64,000 nt of DNA from a virus: the IMG/VR virus record IMGVR_UViG_3300022514_000030, positions 108,671 through 172,670 of that record; one strand, written 5' to 3'. The first letter of the stretch is position 1; each line of letters starts with the position of its first letter. The translations under genes were made by a program, and so were the position numbers. Positions 33,204-41,684 of this stretch are shown here, one piece after another. Below the pieces are notes generated by a model that did no database searches, had not been told where the DNA came from, and was given only the letters and a program-made list of their open reading frames with translations.

Positions 33204-34240
33204 CACAGGTTTCTATAGCTGACTATCGCATTGACCAGCTGCTGTCAAAACTGTTCGATGTAGCGGCACAGTTTGACTTTGAGCCGGACATGCCAGTCGA
33301 TACCGCCATGCTGATTACAACACTCCCCTCTCTGTTGGATAAGGCTATGAACGCAATGCATGAGGCGGTGAAAGTGTATAGTGACGAATACGAGGACGGC
33401 TACATTATTGACACGATAACAGTTTATGAACCGTCTCCACCGTCGTCGTTCTTTGACTATGATGACCTACTCAACGCAGCATACCACATATTATCCTTAG
33501 ACTTGGGCGATCTGTATGACAACCTTAACGATCCTGACTATCTTGCGGAGCTCGTTTCTCCTGAACACAAGCGCATCATTAAGGAGTACTTTCATGAGTT
33601 TAAGTACTCCAGCTCGTATGGCTGCGTGGACTACTTTAACCTGCGCCTTGACCTTCCCAGTTGTCCGGATATCGTCCATGCATTCTACAACTGGGAGATT
33701 TCCGCTCTTGATCTTGGCGACGCGCTCAAGGAACTGATAGTTGACCTATTTGAGTATGTCACCTCTGCGCTTGTCAAACTCCATACTGATGGTGACATGG
33801 AAGCTGCACGTCGTGCGCTATATGACGTTTATTACAGTATCACTGAGCACCACTCCGAGACTATCGATAAGTTGGCGTTTGTAGCTGATCTCCATACGGA
33901 CATAGACAGCTTCAGATACGGCTTCGACAAGGATGCACACTTCTCCAGTGCCGACGAGCTGGCCCATACCGCTCTTCAGACTCTGTTCGAATTCCTGACA
34001 GAACTGACAGAGTCATTGGTAGAATGGGAAGCAGATGCCAGGTGGTTTGTAGAAGAGTGTCGGGCCTGCTTCAAAGCATTCAATAAACTGACTGACGCTA
34101 TACAGAAACAGTTCAAAGACCTTGAGGTGTGGGCTGAGGATGAGGAGGCCTGGCGCGATTTTGTCGCTGAAGCCTACCCAGAGTACTACGCTGAGGTATA
34201 CGAGTCCGACGCTGTGGCAGGTGGCTGCAATGCATCCTGA
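33200..34240 (+). CDS. Helical paralog H3, 346 aa
   Basis: ATG 33200 overlaps the stop of H2. Very acidic and Tyr-rich helical protein; the C-terminal W-R-D-F-V-A-E-A-Y-P-E-Y-Y matches the H-family ending. Overlaps H4 by 11 bases. Confidence 0.62.
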   Translation: MTQVSIADYRIDQLLSKLFDVAAQFDFEPDMPVDTAMLITTLPSLLDKAMNAMHEAVKVYSDEYEDGYIIDTITVYEPSPPSSFFDYDDLLNAAYHILSLDLGDLYDNLNDPDYLAELVSPEHKRIIKEYFHEFKYSSSYGCVDYFNLRLDLPSCPDIVHAFYNWEISALDLGDALKELIVDLFEYVTSALVKLHTDGDMEAARRALYDVYYSITEHHSETIDKLAFVADLHTDIDSFRYGFDKDAHFSSADELAHTALQTLFEFLTELTESLVEWEADARWFVEECRACFKAFNKLTDAIQKQFKDLEVWAEDEEAWRDFVAEAYPEYYAEVYESDAVAGGCNAS

Positions 34241-34810
34241 AGAGGCTCTGCGTCAGGCGCTCCTCGCTTTTCATACCGCCACCGAGCTTTGCTCAAGCCT
34301 GCCGGGCGTATCTATTGAGTCAATCTCGCTCGAGACCGCGCTTTTTCTCGAGGATGCGCATGCAAACTTTGCGTCTGTCTTCAAACAGACAGCTGATTTC
34401 TACCGGTCCTGCCAGCGCTACTTAACCGTTCTAGTCGAGATACCGGAAATTAATGTACCCAAGCTTTTCGACCAGGAACGCTATCTTGACCTTTCCATGG
34501 CCGTGTTCAAGGAAATAGCGGTGCGCTTAGTGTTGATGAGACGGTAGATTCGCTTCTGACTCACGCCGACCGTACCGTCGACAGCCTGGTCGGTACTATC
34601 ATGGGCTGGCTTGACGATATTGCCTGCGACAGACGTATAAACGAGAGGCGCGCTTCTGCTCTAGACATGATTTCCCGCTTCGTACAGGATATGCTTGAAG
34701 ACTATGCCAGACGCTGTGCTGACCCGGGGCACTGGCGCGGTTTCGTTGCTCAGCACTTTCCCCAGTACTACCATGAGCTGTACCCGGAAATTCCTCAAGA
34801 AACATGTTGA
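34230..34810 (+). pseudogene. Helical paralog H4, split by a frameshift
   Basis: From ATG 34230 the frame ends at TAG 34547. The family's C-terminal sequence continues in the -1 frame from about 34513 (SGALSVDETVDSLL...) to TGA 34810, with the diagnostic EDYARRCADPGHWRGF and Q-Y-Y-H-E-L-Y. Joining the frames gives about 193 residues. The likely break lies between 34505 and 34545. A real frameshift, a sequencing error or recoding are all possible. Confidence 0.6.
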
Positions 34811-34836
34811 CACATGTGTCCCATATATGGTACAAT
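34807..34836 (+). promoter_or_regulatory. Promoter with GTGTCCC box in the spacer
   Basis: TTGACA (34807-34812), an 18-base spacer with GTGTCCC (34816-34822) 8 bases before TACAAT (34831-34836). It overlaps the end of H4 and serves the operon at 34964. Confidence 0.8.
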
Positions 34837-34904
34837 ATAATTAGCAACACCCCTCCACCCCTGCACTGAAGTGCCCCGGAAGAGTTCACGAGTTACCGGG
34901 TTGA

Positions 34905-34936
34905 ATGCAGCCCGCCGGAAAGCCGGCGGGCTGCAT
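34905..34936 (+). promoter_or_regulatory. Perfect 14-bp hairpin in the 5' leader
   Basis: ATGCAGCCCGCCGG (34905-34918) and its exact complement (34923-34936) flank an AAAG loop. No T run follows, so it is more likely a leader structure affecting stability or translation than a terminator. Confidence 0.6.
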
Positions 34937-34963
34937 AACACTGTCTTTCAGGAGAGGTTGTGC

Positions 34964-35173
34964 ATGCTTATTGATGCACTCATCGTGAAGAACAACAAGC
35001 CGATAGTCTTCAAATGCGATACCTCATGCCCCTATTTTCACGATCACTGCTGCTGTGCAGGCAAGAAAGCGTTCAGGGGCATTCTAATTGAGCCAGGTAT
35101 GCTCTGTCCACTCTTACCCAAGGAAGGAGGTGTTTTTCTTGCCGAAGATAGCGATAACCGATCTGGACGGTAG
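34964..35173 (+). CDS. Small Cys-rich protein, 69 aa
   Basis: ATG 34964 follows GGAGAGGTTGTGC. C-D-T-S-C-P-Y-F-H-D-H-C-C-C-A-G and a later Cys form a dense Cys/His cluster that suggests metal binding. It overlaps the next gene. Confidence 0.55.
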   Translation: MLIDALIVKNNKPIVFKCDTSCPYFHDHCCCAGKKAFRGILIEPGMLCPLLPKEGGVFLAEDSDNRSGR

Positions 35174-35381
35174 AGACGTTACTATTGACGCCCAGGAGTT
35201 TATACTAGTTGGCTATGGTACGCCGGAGGGCGAAAAGGAACCGCGGATCTTCTCGCTTTCGCATGCCGCTCCAATCTTTGTTGCGCTGGCCTCCAAGATT
35301 GTAGATACCATGGCATACAACGAGATTGACGAGATCATGCGCGCAACGCAGCTTCTGCAGTCTGAAGAGGAGGAGAAGTGA
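35139..35381 (+). CDS. Hypothetical protein, 80 aa
   Basis: TTG 35139 follows AAGGAGGTGTTTTTC. Starts LPKIAITDLDGRDVTIDAQEF; the later half is helical and acidic. Two bases separate its stop from the GroES-like gene. Confidence 0.52.
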   Translation: MPKIAITDLDGRDVTIDAQEFILVGYGTPEGEKEPRIFSLSHAAPIFVALASKIVDTMAYNEIDEIMRATQLLQSEEEEK

Positions 35382-35382
35382 C

Positions 35383-35670
35383 ATGCTGCGACCGATTGGA
35401 GCACGGTGTGTTATACAGCGCATCAAAGATCCCAACTCCAAGATCATTATCCCCGAAAGCGATAAGCTGCGCGGTGATGTGTACGTCCCGGCTGTAGTCC
35501 TGGCAGTCGGTGACGGTGCCTACCTCGAGTCCGGCGAAAAGGTGCCGGTCTGTGTGAAGCCGGGCGACAAAGTCCTGGTTCCCGAGCGTGTTGGCTACCA
35601 CATTCGCCAGGACAATCAGGAGTACATCATCATAAACGAGCGCGACATTATTGCCGTCCTTGAGGAGTGA
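35383..35670 (+). CDS. GroES (Cpn10)-like co-chaperonin
   Basis: ATG 35383 follows AGAGGAGGAGAAGTGAC; 95 residues, the usual Cpn10 length. L-R-P-I-G-A-R-C-V-I-Q-R-I, a mobile-loop-like PNSKIIIPESDKLRG, A-V-V-L-A-V-G-D-G and V-K-P-G-D-K-V-L-V-P match the family. Like T4 Gp31, it may replace host GroES for folding phage proteins. No GroEL in the window. Confidence 0.82.
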   Translation: MLRPIGARCVIQRIKDPNSKIIIPESDKLRGDVYVPAVVLAVGDGAYLESGEKVPVCVKPGDKVLVPERVGYHIRQDNQEYIIINERDIIAVLEE

Positions 35671-35701
35671 CTTATCGCCGGGCCTATGGCCCGGCTGTAC
35701 G

Positions 35702-35778
35702 GGCGGAGTAGCTCAATCAGGCAGAGCAGCAGTCTCCAAAACTGCCGGCTGCGGGTTCAAGTCCCGCCTCCCCCGCCA
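35702..35778 (+). tRNA. tRNA-Trp (anticodon CCA)
   Basis: Cloverleaf: acceptor GGCGGAG (35702-35708) with CTCCCCC, D arm GCTC/GAGC, anticodon arm GCAGT/ACTGC with loop CTCCAAA (anticodon CCA), T arm GCGGG-TTCAAGT-CCCGC, discriminator G and an encoded CCA end (35776-35778). The acceptor stem has one C-C mismatch (pair 3-70). A GCCGGGCC/GGCCCGGC hairpin lies just upstream. Confidence 0.87.
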
Positions 35779-35803
35779 AAACTCTGAGAAAGGAGGTAAA
35801 AGC

Positions 35804-36001
35804 ATGCTTTTCAAGAGCGTTGAAGTAAGATGTCCGTATTGCGGAACAGTCAATATGGTCGACATTGAATTTCCTGGATACTCTCAACCCAGAGTAATCA
35901 CATGCGACATTGAACAGGGCGGTTGCGACAAATACTTTGTCGTACAGCCTCATGTAAATGTCGAAGTGAAAACCTACAAAATCGAAGGGATGGAGGATTG
36001 A
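35804..36001 (+). CDS. Small zinc-ribbon protein, 65 aa
   Basis: ATG 35804 follows GAAAGGAGGTAAAAGC. C-P-Y-C-G at residues 10-14 and C-D-I-E-Q-G-G-C near residues 34-41 form a zinc ribbon like those of phage small Zn-ribbon proteins. Function unknown. Confidence 0.6.
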   Translation: MLFKSVEVRCPYCGTVNMVDIEFPGYSQPRVITCDIEQGGCDKYFVVQPHVNVEVKTYKIEGMED

Positions 36002-36090
36002 ATCAGGACATTCGCATAACAAGTTCTCAACAGGAGAGATGATCTTTGTTACCGTGGTAGGCGTAAGGATCAAGCGTAGGAGGTGAAGGT

Positions 36091-36279
36091 ATGCCCAATA
36101 TGATACGTGTCCAAACCGAACAGGATAGGGATCAGCTTGCGATAATCCTCATCAGGGCCGGCTATAAGGTCTGGGCCGAGCGCAAGCATGACGCCAGCCT
36201 GACAAGCTGCAGTCACTATGTCTATTGGGAAGACATATCCCAGGATGGAACGAACCAATCATATTCAGTAGATCTCTAA
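36091..36279 (+). CDS. Hypothetical protein, 62 aa
   Basis: ATG 36091 follows GTAGGAGGTGAAGGT. A beta-alpha-beta-like short protein (M-I-R-V-Q-T-E-Q-D-R-D-Q-L-A-I-I-L). Its last codons overlap the first TGGAACGAACCA of the repeat element. Confidence 0.5.
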   Translation: MPNMIRVQTEQDRDQLAIILIRAGYKVWAERKHDASLTSCSHYVYWEDISQDGTNQSYSVDL

Positions 36280-36369
36280 GCTCATATAAGCAGGTATGTT
36301 ACAGTAGTACAGGATCCCTGCTATACACAAGCGTAAGCTAAGCCTTGTTTAATGGTATGGTTCGTTCCA
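36246..36369. repeat. TGGAACGAACCA-bounded element, copy 2
   Basis: TGGAACGAACCA at 36246-36257 and its inverted form ending 36369 frame a non-coding stretch with CTAAGCTCATAT, GATCCCTG and CGTAAGCTAAG words also present in copy 1 at 4074-4258. It lies directly upstream of the gene at 36407 and shortly before dnaE, a plausible place for a control or replication site. Confidence 0.6.
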
Positions 36370-36406
36370 GGGGACCATACCAAATACTAGCACGGAGGTG
36401 TGACGA

Positions 36407-37732
36407 TTGATTTACGCGCTAACGGACGTGCCACAGAAGCTCAACTCACAGACCAAGTCAAAGCTCACATGGCTCTCGCGCTACATGAGCTATGACTATA
36501 TTGCCATCTTCAAGGCCGGGGGCTGGTCTGAGGCCGACGGCTACCGCTTTACGGCGTTTCTCAACTTCATGTATCCCGAACTGAAGCATGCCATTATCTT
36601 CAACTATCCCATTGGGCATTCGGTAGGCTATATAGCCAAGCAGCTGGGCATGCGCAAGGAGGACGTCAACCACTGCCAGCACCTTGCCTGTCTGTTTGGG
36701 ATGCTCGAGAAGGATCGTCTGCTCTACTCACGCAAGAAAAAGCGTCCGGACAGGTTCCACTTTAAGACCGGTGTACCGCCGCAGCAGATAGTGGACGTGC
36801 TGCGCAGGCTCTCCTCTGCCGGTATAAAGTCTCTCAAACAGCTTACGAAGAAGAATGTTGCAGAGGCTGGTTTTACCGGTCTTGACAGAATCTATAGGCG
36901 CGACCGCCGCGGCGACAAAGGCATAACGTTTGAGGAATCCTACGCAGCAAGGCGTATGGACCAGCAGCTGCTGTTCAATATTGTCACATCACGTCCAGAG
37001 GAGCTGCTCCCCTATCTTCCCGATGGTATCAAGCCACAGCCGTTCACTCTGCCGTCCGGAAAGCAGGTCTACAGGTTTGTCGGCAAGTATGTTGACAGGT
37101 ACGTTGTCGCTGTCCTGCCGCCGATTAACCCTGGAGAGAGCTACAGCTTCAAGATCTATCCTGACCTTGACCGTTCTTTGGATGACTACAACACATTTGC
37201 CATACTGCACAAAGGCAAGCCGCTTGATGCTCCTGGTGTGGTCTTTGATGGTCTCATCAAGGACTTCATAGAGTGCTACCACGGTGTGCCGCAGGGCTAC
37301 AGCATTGTGCCTGCAGGTAATGGGATGTACAGGTTCCACAAAGATTTACCGGACGCCCCCACATCTGTCTGGCAGACCATGTTGGGCAATTACGACGCCT
37401 CTCACTTGCTCGACAGGATGTACAATTCTATTCTGGCTCCGTGTCTTGATTACGACTACTTTGAGCGGTTTGTCAATCGCCCGGCTCATGTAATCACGAC
37501 TAAATATCCCGAACTCCTGCCAGCACCTGACGGTATGGAGTGGAAACTGCGGCATGGCCGTCACGGCTGTTACTATCAGCTTACACCCCTTTCCCCGCAC
37601 CTTAAGACCGTTCCCGTTCTTACGCGCACCTACCGCGGACGCGGGCTTATGTGGCACTTTGTCAGCAAGGATAAGGTAGACGAGTTTGTAAACAGGTTCG
37701 AGAAGGAGAGAAAAAAGATCACTGCTGCGTAA
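36407..37732 (+). CDS. Unknown protein upstream of dnaE, 441 aa
   Basis: TTG 36407 is 8 bases after GGAGG. Residues about 65-95 (IGHSVGYIAKQLGMRKEDV) look like a helix-turn-helix; FTLPSGKQVYRFVGKYVDRYVV suggests a beta domain; the C-terminus is basic. Its place between a palindromic element and the polymerase gene would suit a replication initiator or loader, but no family is recognised. Confidence 0.55.
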   Translation: MIYALTDVPQKLNSQTKSKLTWLSRYMSYDYIAIFKAGGWSEADGYRFTAFLNFMYPELKHAIIFNYPIGHSVGYIAKQLGMRKEDVNHCQHLACLFGMLEKDRLLYSRKKKRPDRFHFKTGVPPQQIVDVLRRLSSAGIKSLKQLTKKNVAEAGFTGLDRIYRRDRRGDKGITFEESYAARRMDQQLLFNIVTSRPEELLPYLPDGIKPQPFTLPSGKQVYRFVGKYVDRYVVAVLPPINPGESYSFKIYPDLDRSLDDYNTFAILHKGKPLDAPGVVFDGLIKDFIECYHGVPQGYSIVPAGNGMYRFHKDLPDAPTSVWQTMLGNYDASHLLDRMYNSILAPCLDYDYFERFVNRPAHVITTKYPELLPAPDGMEWKLRHGRHGCYYQLTPLSPHLKTVPVLTRTYRGRGLMWHFVSKDKVDEFVNRFEKERKKITAA

Positions 37733-37804
37733 GGGCGGCGTCACTCTCCGTTCGCGCCGAATGTGATTCAGCTAAATAGTGCATCTAATTGAACACGAAA
37801 GGGG

Positions 37805-39004
37805 GTGTTGCCGATACTCTATGTCCCGACCCACGTCCATACCGCATTCAGCGTCCTCGATGGCCTCGCCAAGACTGAAGATCTGGTTGCCAAGGCAAAA
37901 GAGTTCGGCATGCCAGCCATTGCGGTGACGGACCATCGCAACACCGCTGCGCATGTGAAGTTCTACAGGGTATGTCAGGAGGCGGAAATAAAACCCCTGC
38001 TCGGCGTTGAGCTGAATGAAGCTGACGACAGGCTGCTGCACTCCCGTAAAGCGCGTCAGGAAAGAGGCTACGATGACTACCACATCATCATGATTGCCAA
38101 GAACCAGGAAGGCTACAAAAACCTCATGGAGATAGTCTCGGACGCCTCTACTGCGGGCTACTTTGACAAGACCGAGCAGACAGACATGACGGTCCTCCGC
38201 GAGCGCGGCAGGGGAATTATAGCCACTTCGGCGTGCCTGGCCGGCCGCATCCCGCGGTACATCCTCCAAAACAGGCTGGACGATGCCGAGCGATGGATAT
38301 CCGACTTCAAGGAAGTCTTCGACCAGTTCTATCTGGAGATTCAGCCAAACTCCCTGCCGGAGCAGGCTGTAGTAAACGAAGCGCTCATTCAGCTTGCACG
38401 CAAGACGAACACGCCGCTCATTCTTGGCACTGACGTGCACTATGTGAACCGCGAGGACGCCTTTGCACAGGACATTCTATTGTGTATCCAGACAGGCAAG
38501 AAGCTCAAAGACCAGGATCGTCTCAAGTTCAACGGAGATCCGGACTACTACATGTGGTCGCCGGAGGAGATAGACAAGTGGATTGCCGCCTCTTCCCTGC
38601 CTCATGATGCTCTGTATGAAGCTGTAGAGAACACTCTACGCGTTGCCGAAGAATGCGACGTCACACTGGATCTTGGCACGCACAAGATGCCAACGTTCAA
38701 GACACCGGACGGCTCAACGCCTGAAGACTATCTTACACGCATCTGCTACACCGAACTTGACCGCAGGTTTGCCGATCACCCCGATTACGGCACATACAAG
38801 GCACGGCTTGAGATGGAGCTGTCTGTCATAATTCCCAAAGGCTTTGCGAGCTACTTCCTCATACTGCAGGATATCCTGGACTACTGCAGACGTCAGGGTA
38901 TACCGCGTGGCGGTGGGCGCGGCAGTGCGGCGGGATGCTTCGTAGCTTACCTGCTTGGGATAACAACAATAGATCCGATACAGAACGGTCTATTGTTCGA
39001 GCGT
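37805..39004 (+). CDS. dnaE: DNA polymerase III alpha subunit DnaE, exon 1 of 5
   Basis: Exon 1 (400 codons) contains the PHP domain: [17 protein letters not shown], then the start of the polymerase core (G-R-G-S-A-A-G-C). It ends ...LLFER, after which the intron brings an immediate TAG. Splicing exons 37805-39004, 39252-40018, 41523-41684, 42785-42975 and 43217-44190 gives 3,294 bases, an unbroken frame of 1,097 codons plus stop, close to the normal DnaE length. The start is GTG 37805 or TTG 37808; both sit close to AAAGGGGG. Replicative polymerase of the element. Confidence 0.92.
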
Positions 39005-39251
39005 TAGAGGATAGCGCTCGTTAAACTGGGTGAATTCGGGGAAACTCCCTTTAGGGACAACCCCGAGCCGAGCCTGGCCGGGCCCGGCGCAAGCCGGTGG
39101 TAGCCAGGAAGGTGTAGAGGCCAGCGGCTGAGTCCCAACGATAATGCCGCCACGAGCGCCCGGCACCGGAGTCCTCCGGTGATGATATGGTCCGACCTGC
39201 CTGGCAACAGGCAGAACCAGGAGATAAAAAGCTCCTGGGATAACATAAGTG
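39005..39251 (+). ncRNA. Group I intron 1 in dnaE (247 nt, no ORF)
   Basis: The upstream exon ends in T and the intron ends in G. Exon bases CGAGCGT pair with GCGCTCG (intron 39014-39020) as a 7-bp P1 with a U-G pair at the splice site. GAATTCGGGGAAACTCC and GATGATATGGTCC are core-like blocks (P4-P6 and P3/P7). A 3' hairpin around GATAAAAAG precedes the end TAACATAAGTG. Removing it joins LLFER to FLNPERV, the canonical DnaE sequence. Confidence 0.9.
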
Positions 39252-40018
39252 TTCCTCAACCCCGAGCGCGTGAGCTTGCCCGACATTGATGTGGATATCA
39301 GTCACGAGCGTCGCGATGAGGTTATAGCCTACGTCCGCCAGACATACGGCCACGTTGCCCAAATAGCCACCTATTCCCTACTCCATCCCAAGAGTGCCGT
39401 CCGTGACATATGTCGCGTACTGGATCTTTCCTATTCTTATGCTGACATGCTCTCCAAGCTGGTGCCCGAGAAGATGCCAGACCAGTCCGAGGTAACGCTT
39501 GAGAAGTTCCTGCTCCCCGTAAACGACTTTGACAAGGCTGCCGAGAAGTGGGGACCGGCCGAGGCAAAAGCAATCAAGGCACAGGCCGAGCAGTTCCTCA
39601 AGGAAGCGCAGAAGCACCCGGAGATTATGAACATCCTCCACAAGATAGAAGGCTGTGTCCGCTCTGTAGGAATACACGCTGGTGGCGTCCTCATAGCTCC
39701 CACGGAGCTTACGGACTACTGCAGCCTTATTGCTTCTCCGGGCAAGGTCGTCTGTTCGCTCGATATGGAGGATGTCGATGTCTACGGCCTGCTGAAAGTC
39801 GACCTTCTCGGCTTAAAGACGGTGTCTATCATTTATCGAACAGCAGAAAGAGTTGGCGTTGACATAGACAGTGTGCCGCTAGATGATCCTGCTGTCTACG
39901 AGCTCTACCAGAACGGTCAGACCCACGGTATATTCCAGCTGTCCGGTGATGGTATCACGAGGTATGCCAAGGAGGTGAAGCCGCGAGAGTTCTCGGACCT
40001 GGTTGACATATTGGCCCT
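39252..40018 (+). CDS. dnaE: DnaE exon 2 (catalytic palm)
   Basis: Starts FLNPERVSLPDIDVD; the Asp residues of PDIDVD (spliced residues about 411 and 413) are polymerase metal ligands. It continues through the palm and thumb to SDLVDILAL; the last Leu codon is split by intron 2 (CT|C). Confidence 0.92.
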
Positions 40019-40285
40019 TGCCTAGGTGGTAGGGGGCCGTTAAAGCGGGTAATATGCTGGGACGCCCTTAGAGTCCAACCGACGATACCGACCGGTGACG
40101 GATCGGCGACCCGTAAAACTGGTTGGAATTGGGCAATCAGCAGGCAAAGTACTGAGTCAGTCAGTACTGGCCTCAGAGACTGCGGAGTATTCCGGCTCAT
40201 GATTGGTGACAATCATGAGTATCCCCGCTAGGCCTCTAAGGAGGCCGAATGATACAGTCCGAACCCTAGGCGAAAGCTTAGGGAG

Positions 40286-41428
40286 TCAGGCAGAAATGAC
40301 CTGACCTTCCAGGGCCATAGCTAGGCGTTGTCTAAGCCATTCTTCAGTTATTGGTTCATCGTACCGTATAACTAACAGTTTTAATCCATGGGCACTAATT
40401 AGTTTCTGCTTAATATAGTCCCGATACTTTCTGACCTTGAACTTCTCTAGCTCGTCTTCACCGAAGCGTTCTGTTTGCGGTATATAGTGTTGCTCACCAT
40501 TGTACTCTATGCATAGTTTATAGGCTGGAAAGTAAGCATCAACATAGAGCTTACGTCCCGTTTTAGGGTTAACTAGCCATGGAAATGACTTCTCCAGGAT
40601 ATAGGTGCTATTGAGAATCTTGGCTATTTTCTCTATAATGATTCGCGCTGTTACTGGATTGCCTGGTATTCGATCTTCTAGTCCGGCAGCTCTGTAAGCA
40701 TTATTAAGAGAGCCGAATCTGCGCATGAATGTCTCAACTGAGTAGCGTGATGCCTCCTTAATGACCTTGTGAGAAACATACCCGTATTCGTCTTTGAGTC
40801 GTCTTAGCTCTTCAAGGAGGTGTTCTTCAGGAATGTTTATCTCACAGTTGATGGGTAGCCCAAGTTCTCTAAGCATGTTGTTAAAGCTTCCAAACAGGCG
40901 CTCTATAGGTTTGCGTGAATACTTGCCTTCTCGTAGATAGAGTTCTTTGGTGATGCGACCATGCTCCCTAAAGACTCTTAGGACGTCTTCAACTAGTTCT
41001 TCTCTTGTAATTGGCGTGGCCCTGTGAGACGCTTCTTTATGCGGCTCGAGACCAAGAAGGCGGTAGACGTTTAGAAGTGATCCAAAGTGATCCTTATATG
41101 CCGTAGGTCCAAACCGCCCATGGTTGGCGATTATCTGATTGGTTACCTTACCGAATAGTTCGTAAAGCCGCAGGAATTCTTGTAGCAACTCTTCGTCGCT
41201 TATCTTTCCTTTATGCGGTGTTCTCACAGGACTCCGCCAGTTACGAGTTGAGATCCGTTTACTATCCTGTTTGTTAAGTTTAAGTTCTTCTGCAAGGCGC
41301 TTTATACCTCCGTACTTCTTCACTTGATAATACGTAAGTACGGGATGCTTCTGAATAAGCTCTTTGCTGATGTGCCCATGGGACTTGTAGATCTCATACA
41401 GATACCTGAGGACTTCTTCGCGAGTCAT
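40286..41428 (-). CDS. Homing endonuclease: four DNA-binding repeats plus Vsr/PD-(D/E)xK-like nuclease
   Basis: 380 residues, on the strand opposite to dnaE. Residues 1-230 hold four repeats of about 50 residues ending in patterns like F-G-S-L-N-N-A-Y-R-A-A-G-L, the homing-endonuclease-associated repeat. Residues 270-380 contain LYVDAYFPAYKLCIEYNGEQH, a Vsr-like or EDxHD/PD-(D/E)xK nuclease core. It presumably cuts intronless dnaE. Its ribosome binding site GGAGG lies in one arm of a 13-bp hairpin just upstream. Confidence 0.85.
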   Translation of the reverse strand: MTREEVLRYLYEIYKSHGHISKELIQKHPVLTYYQVKKYGGIKRLAEELKLNKQDSKRISTRNWRSPVRTPHKGKISDEELLQEFLRLYELFGKVTNQIIANHGRFGPTAYKDHFGSLLNVYRLLGLEPHKEASHRATPITREELVEDVLRVFREHGRITKELYLREGKYSRKPIERLFGSFNNMLRELGLPINCEINIPEEHLLEELRRLKDEYGYVSHKVIKEASRYSVETFMRRFGSLNNAYRAAGLEDRIPGNPVTARIIIEKIAKILNSTYILEKSFPWLVNPKTGRKLYVDAYFPAYKLCIEYNGEQHYIPQTERFGEDELEKFKVRKYRDYIKQKLISAHGLKLLVIRYDEPITEEWLRQRLAMALEGQVISA

Positions 41429-41431
41429 ACC

Positions 41432-41472
41432 GTACTATACCTCCCATTGGTATTCTCATGGAGGTATAGTAC
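41432..41472 (-). promoter_or_regulatory. Hairpin sequestering the endonuclease ribosome binding site
   Basis: GTACTATACCTCC (41432-41444) and GGAGGTATAGTAC (41460-41472) are perfect 13-base inverted repeats with a 15-base loop. In a minus-strand transcript the GGAGG next to the ATG at 41428 would be paired, limiting translation unless the hairpin opens or transcription starts inside it. Confidence 0.7.
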
Positions 41473-41522
41473 CTGGAACAAAACGTTCACATTGCCTAGC
41501 TATACCTGGATGTAACATAAAG

Positions 41523-41684
41523 CTACCGTCCAGGCCCACTCGACGCCGTAGTAGAAACAGGGCGCACCATTGCAGAACAGTATATCTACAATCGTGAGCA
41601 TCCAGATGAGATAACCTACCCGCACCCGGATTTGGAGGATATACTGAGGCCGACATACGGCGTTATGATATACCAGGAGCAGGT
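41523..41684 (+). CDS. dnaE: DnaE exon 3
   Basis: 54 codons: ...YRPGPLDAVVE, then ...RPTYGVMIYQEQV. MIYQEQV is a conserved motif of the polymerase finger region. The final Val codon is split by intron 3 (GT|G). Confidence 0.9.

Larger units (their letters stand above)
40019..41522 (+). ncRNA. Group I intron 2 in dnaE (1,504 nt) with an opposite-strand endonuclease gene
   Basis: The exon ends GGCCCT; the intron has GGGGCC just inside (near 40033) for P1 pairing. A core-like GATACAGTCCG block (near 40252-40262) precedes the endonuclease gene. The intron ends TAACATAAAG. Joining gives CT|C TAC CGT, restoring LALYRPGPL, a conserved DnaE motif. The boundary could slide by one base at the 5' side because of a TT. 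Confidence 0.87.

Noticed and set aside
36039-36086. 15-codon frame before the 36091 gene as a leader peptide
   Set aside because: Too short to judge; its end is just the ribosome binding site of the next gene.
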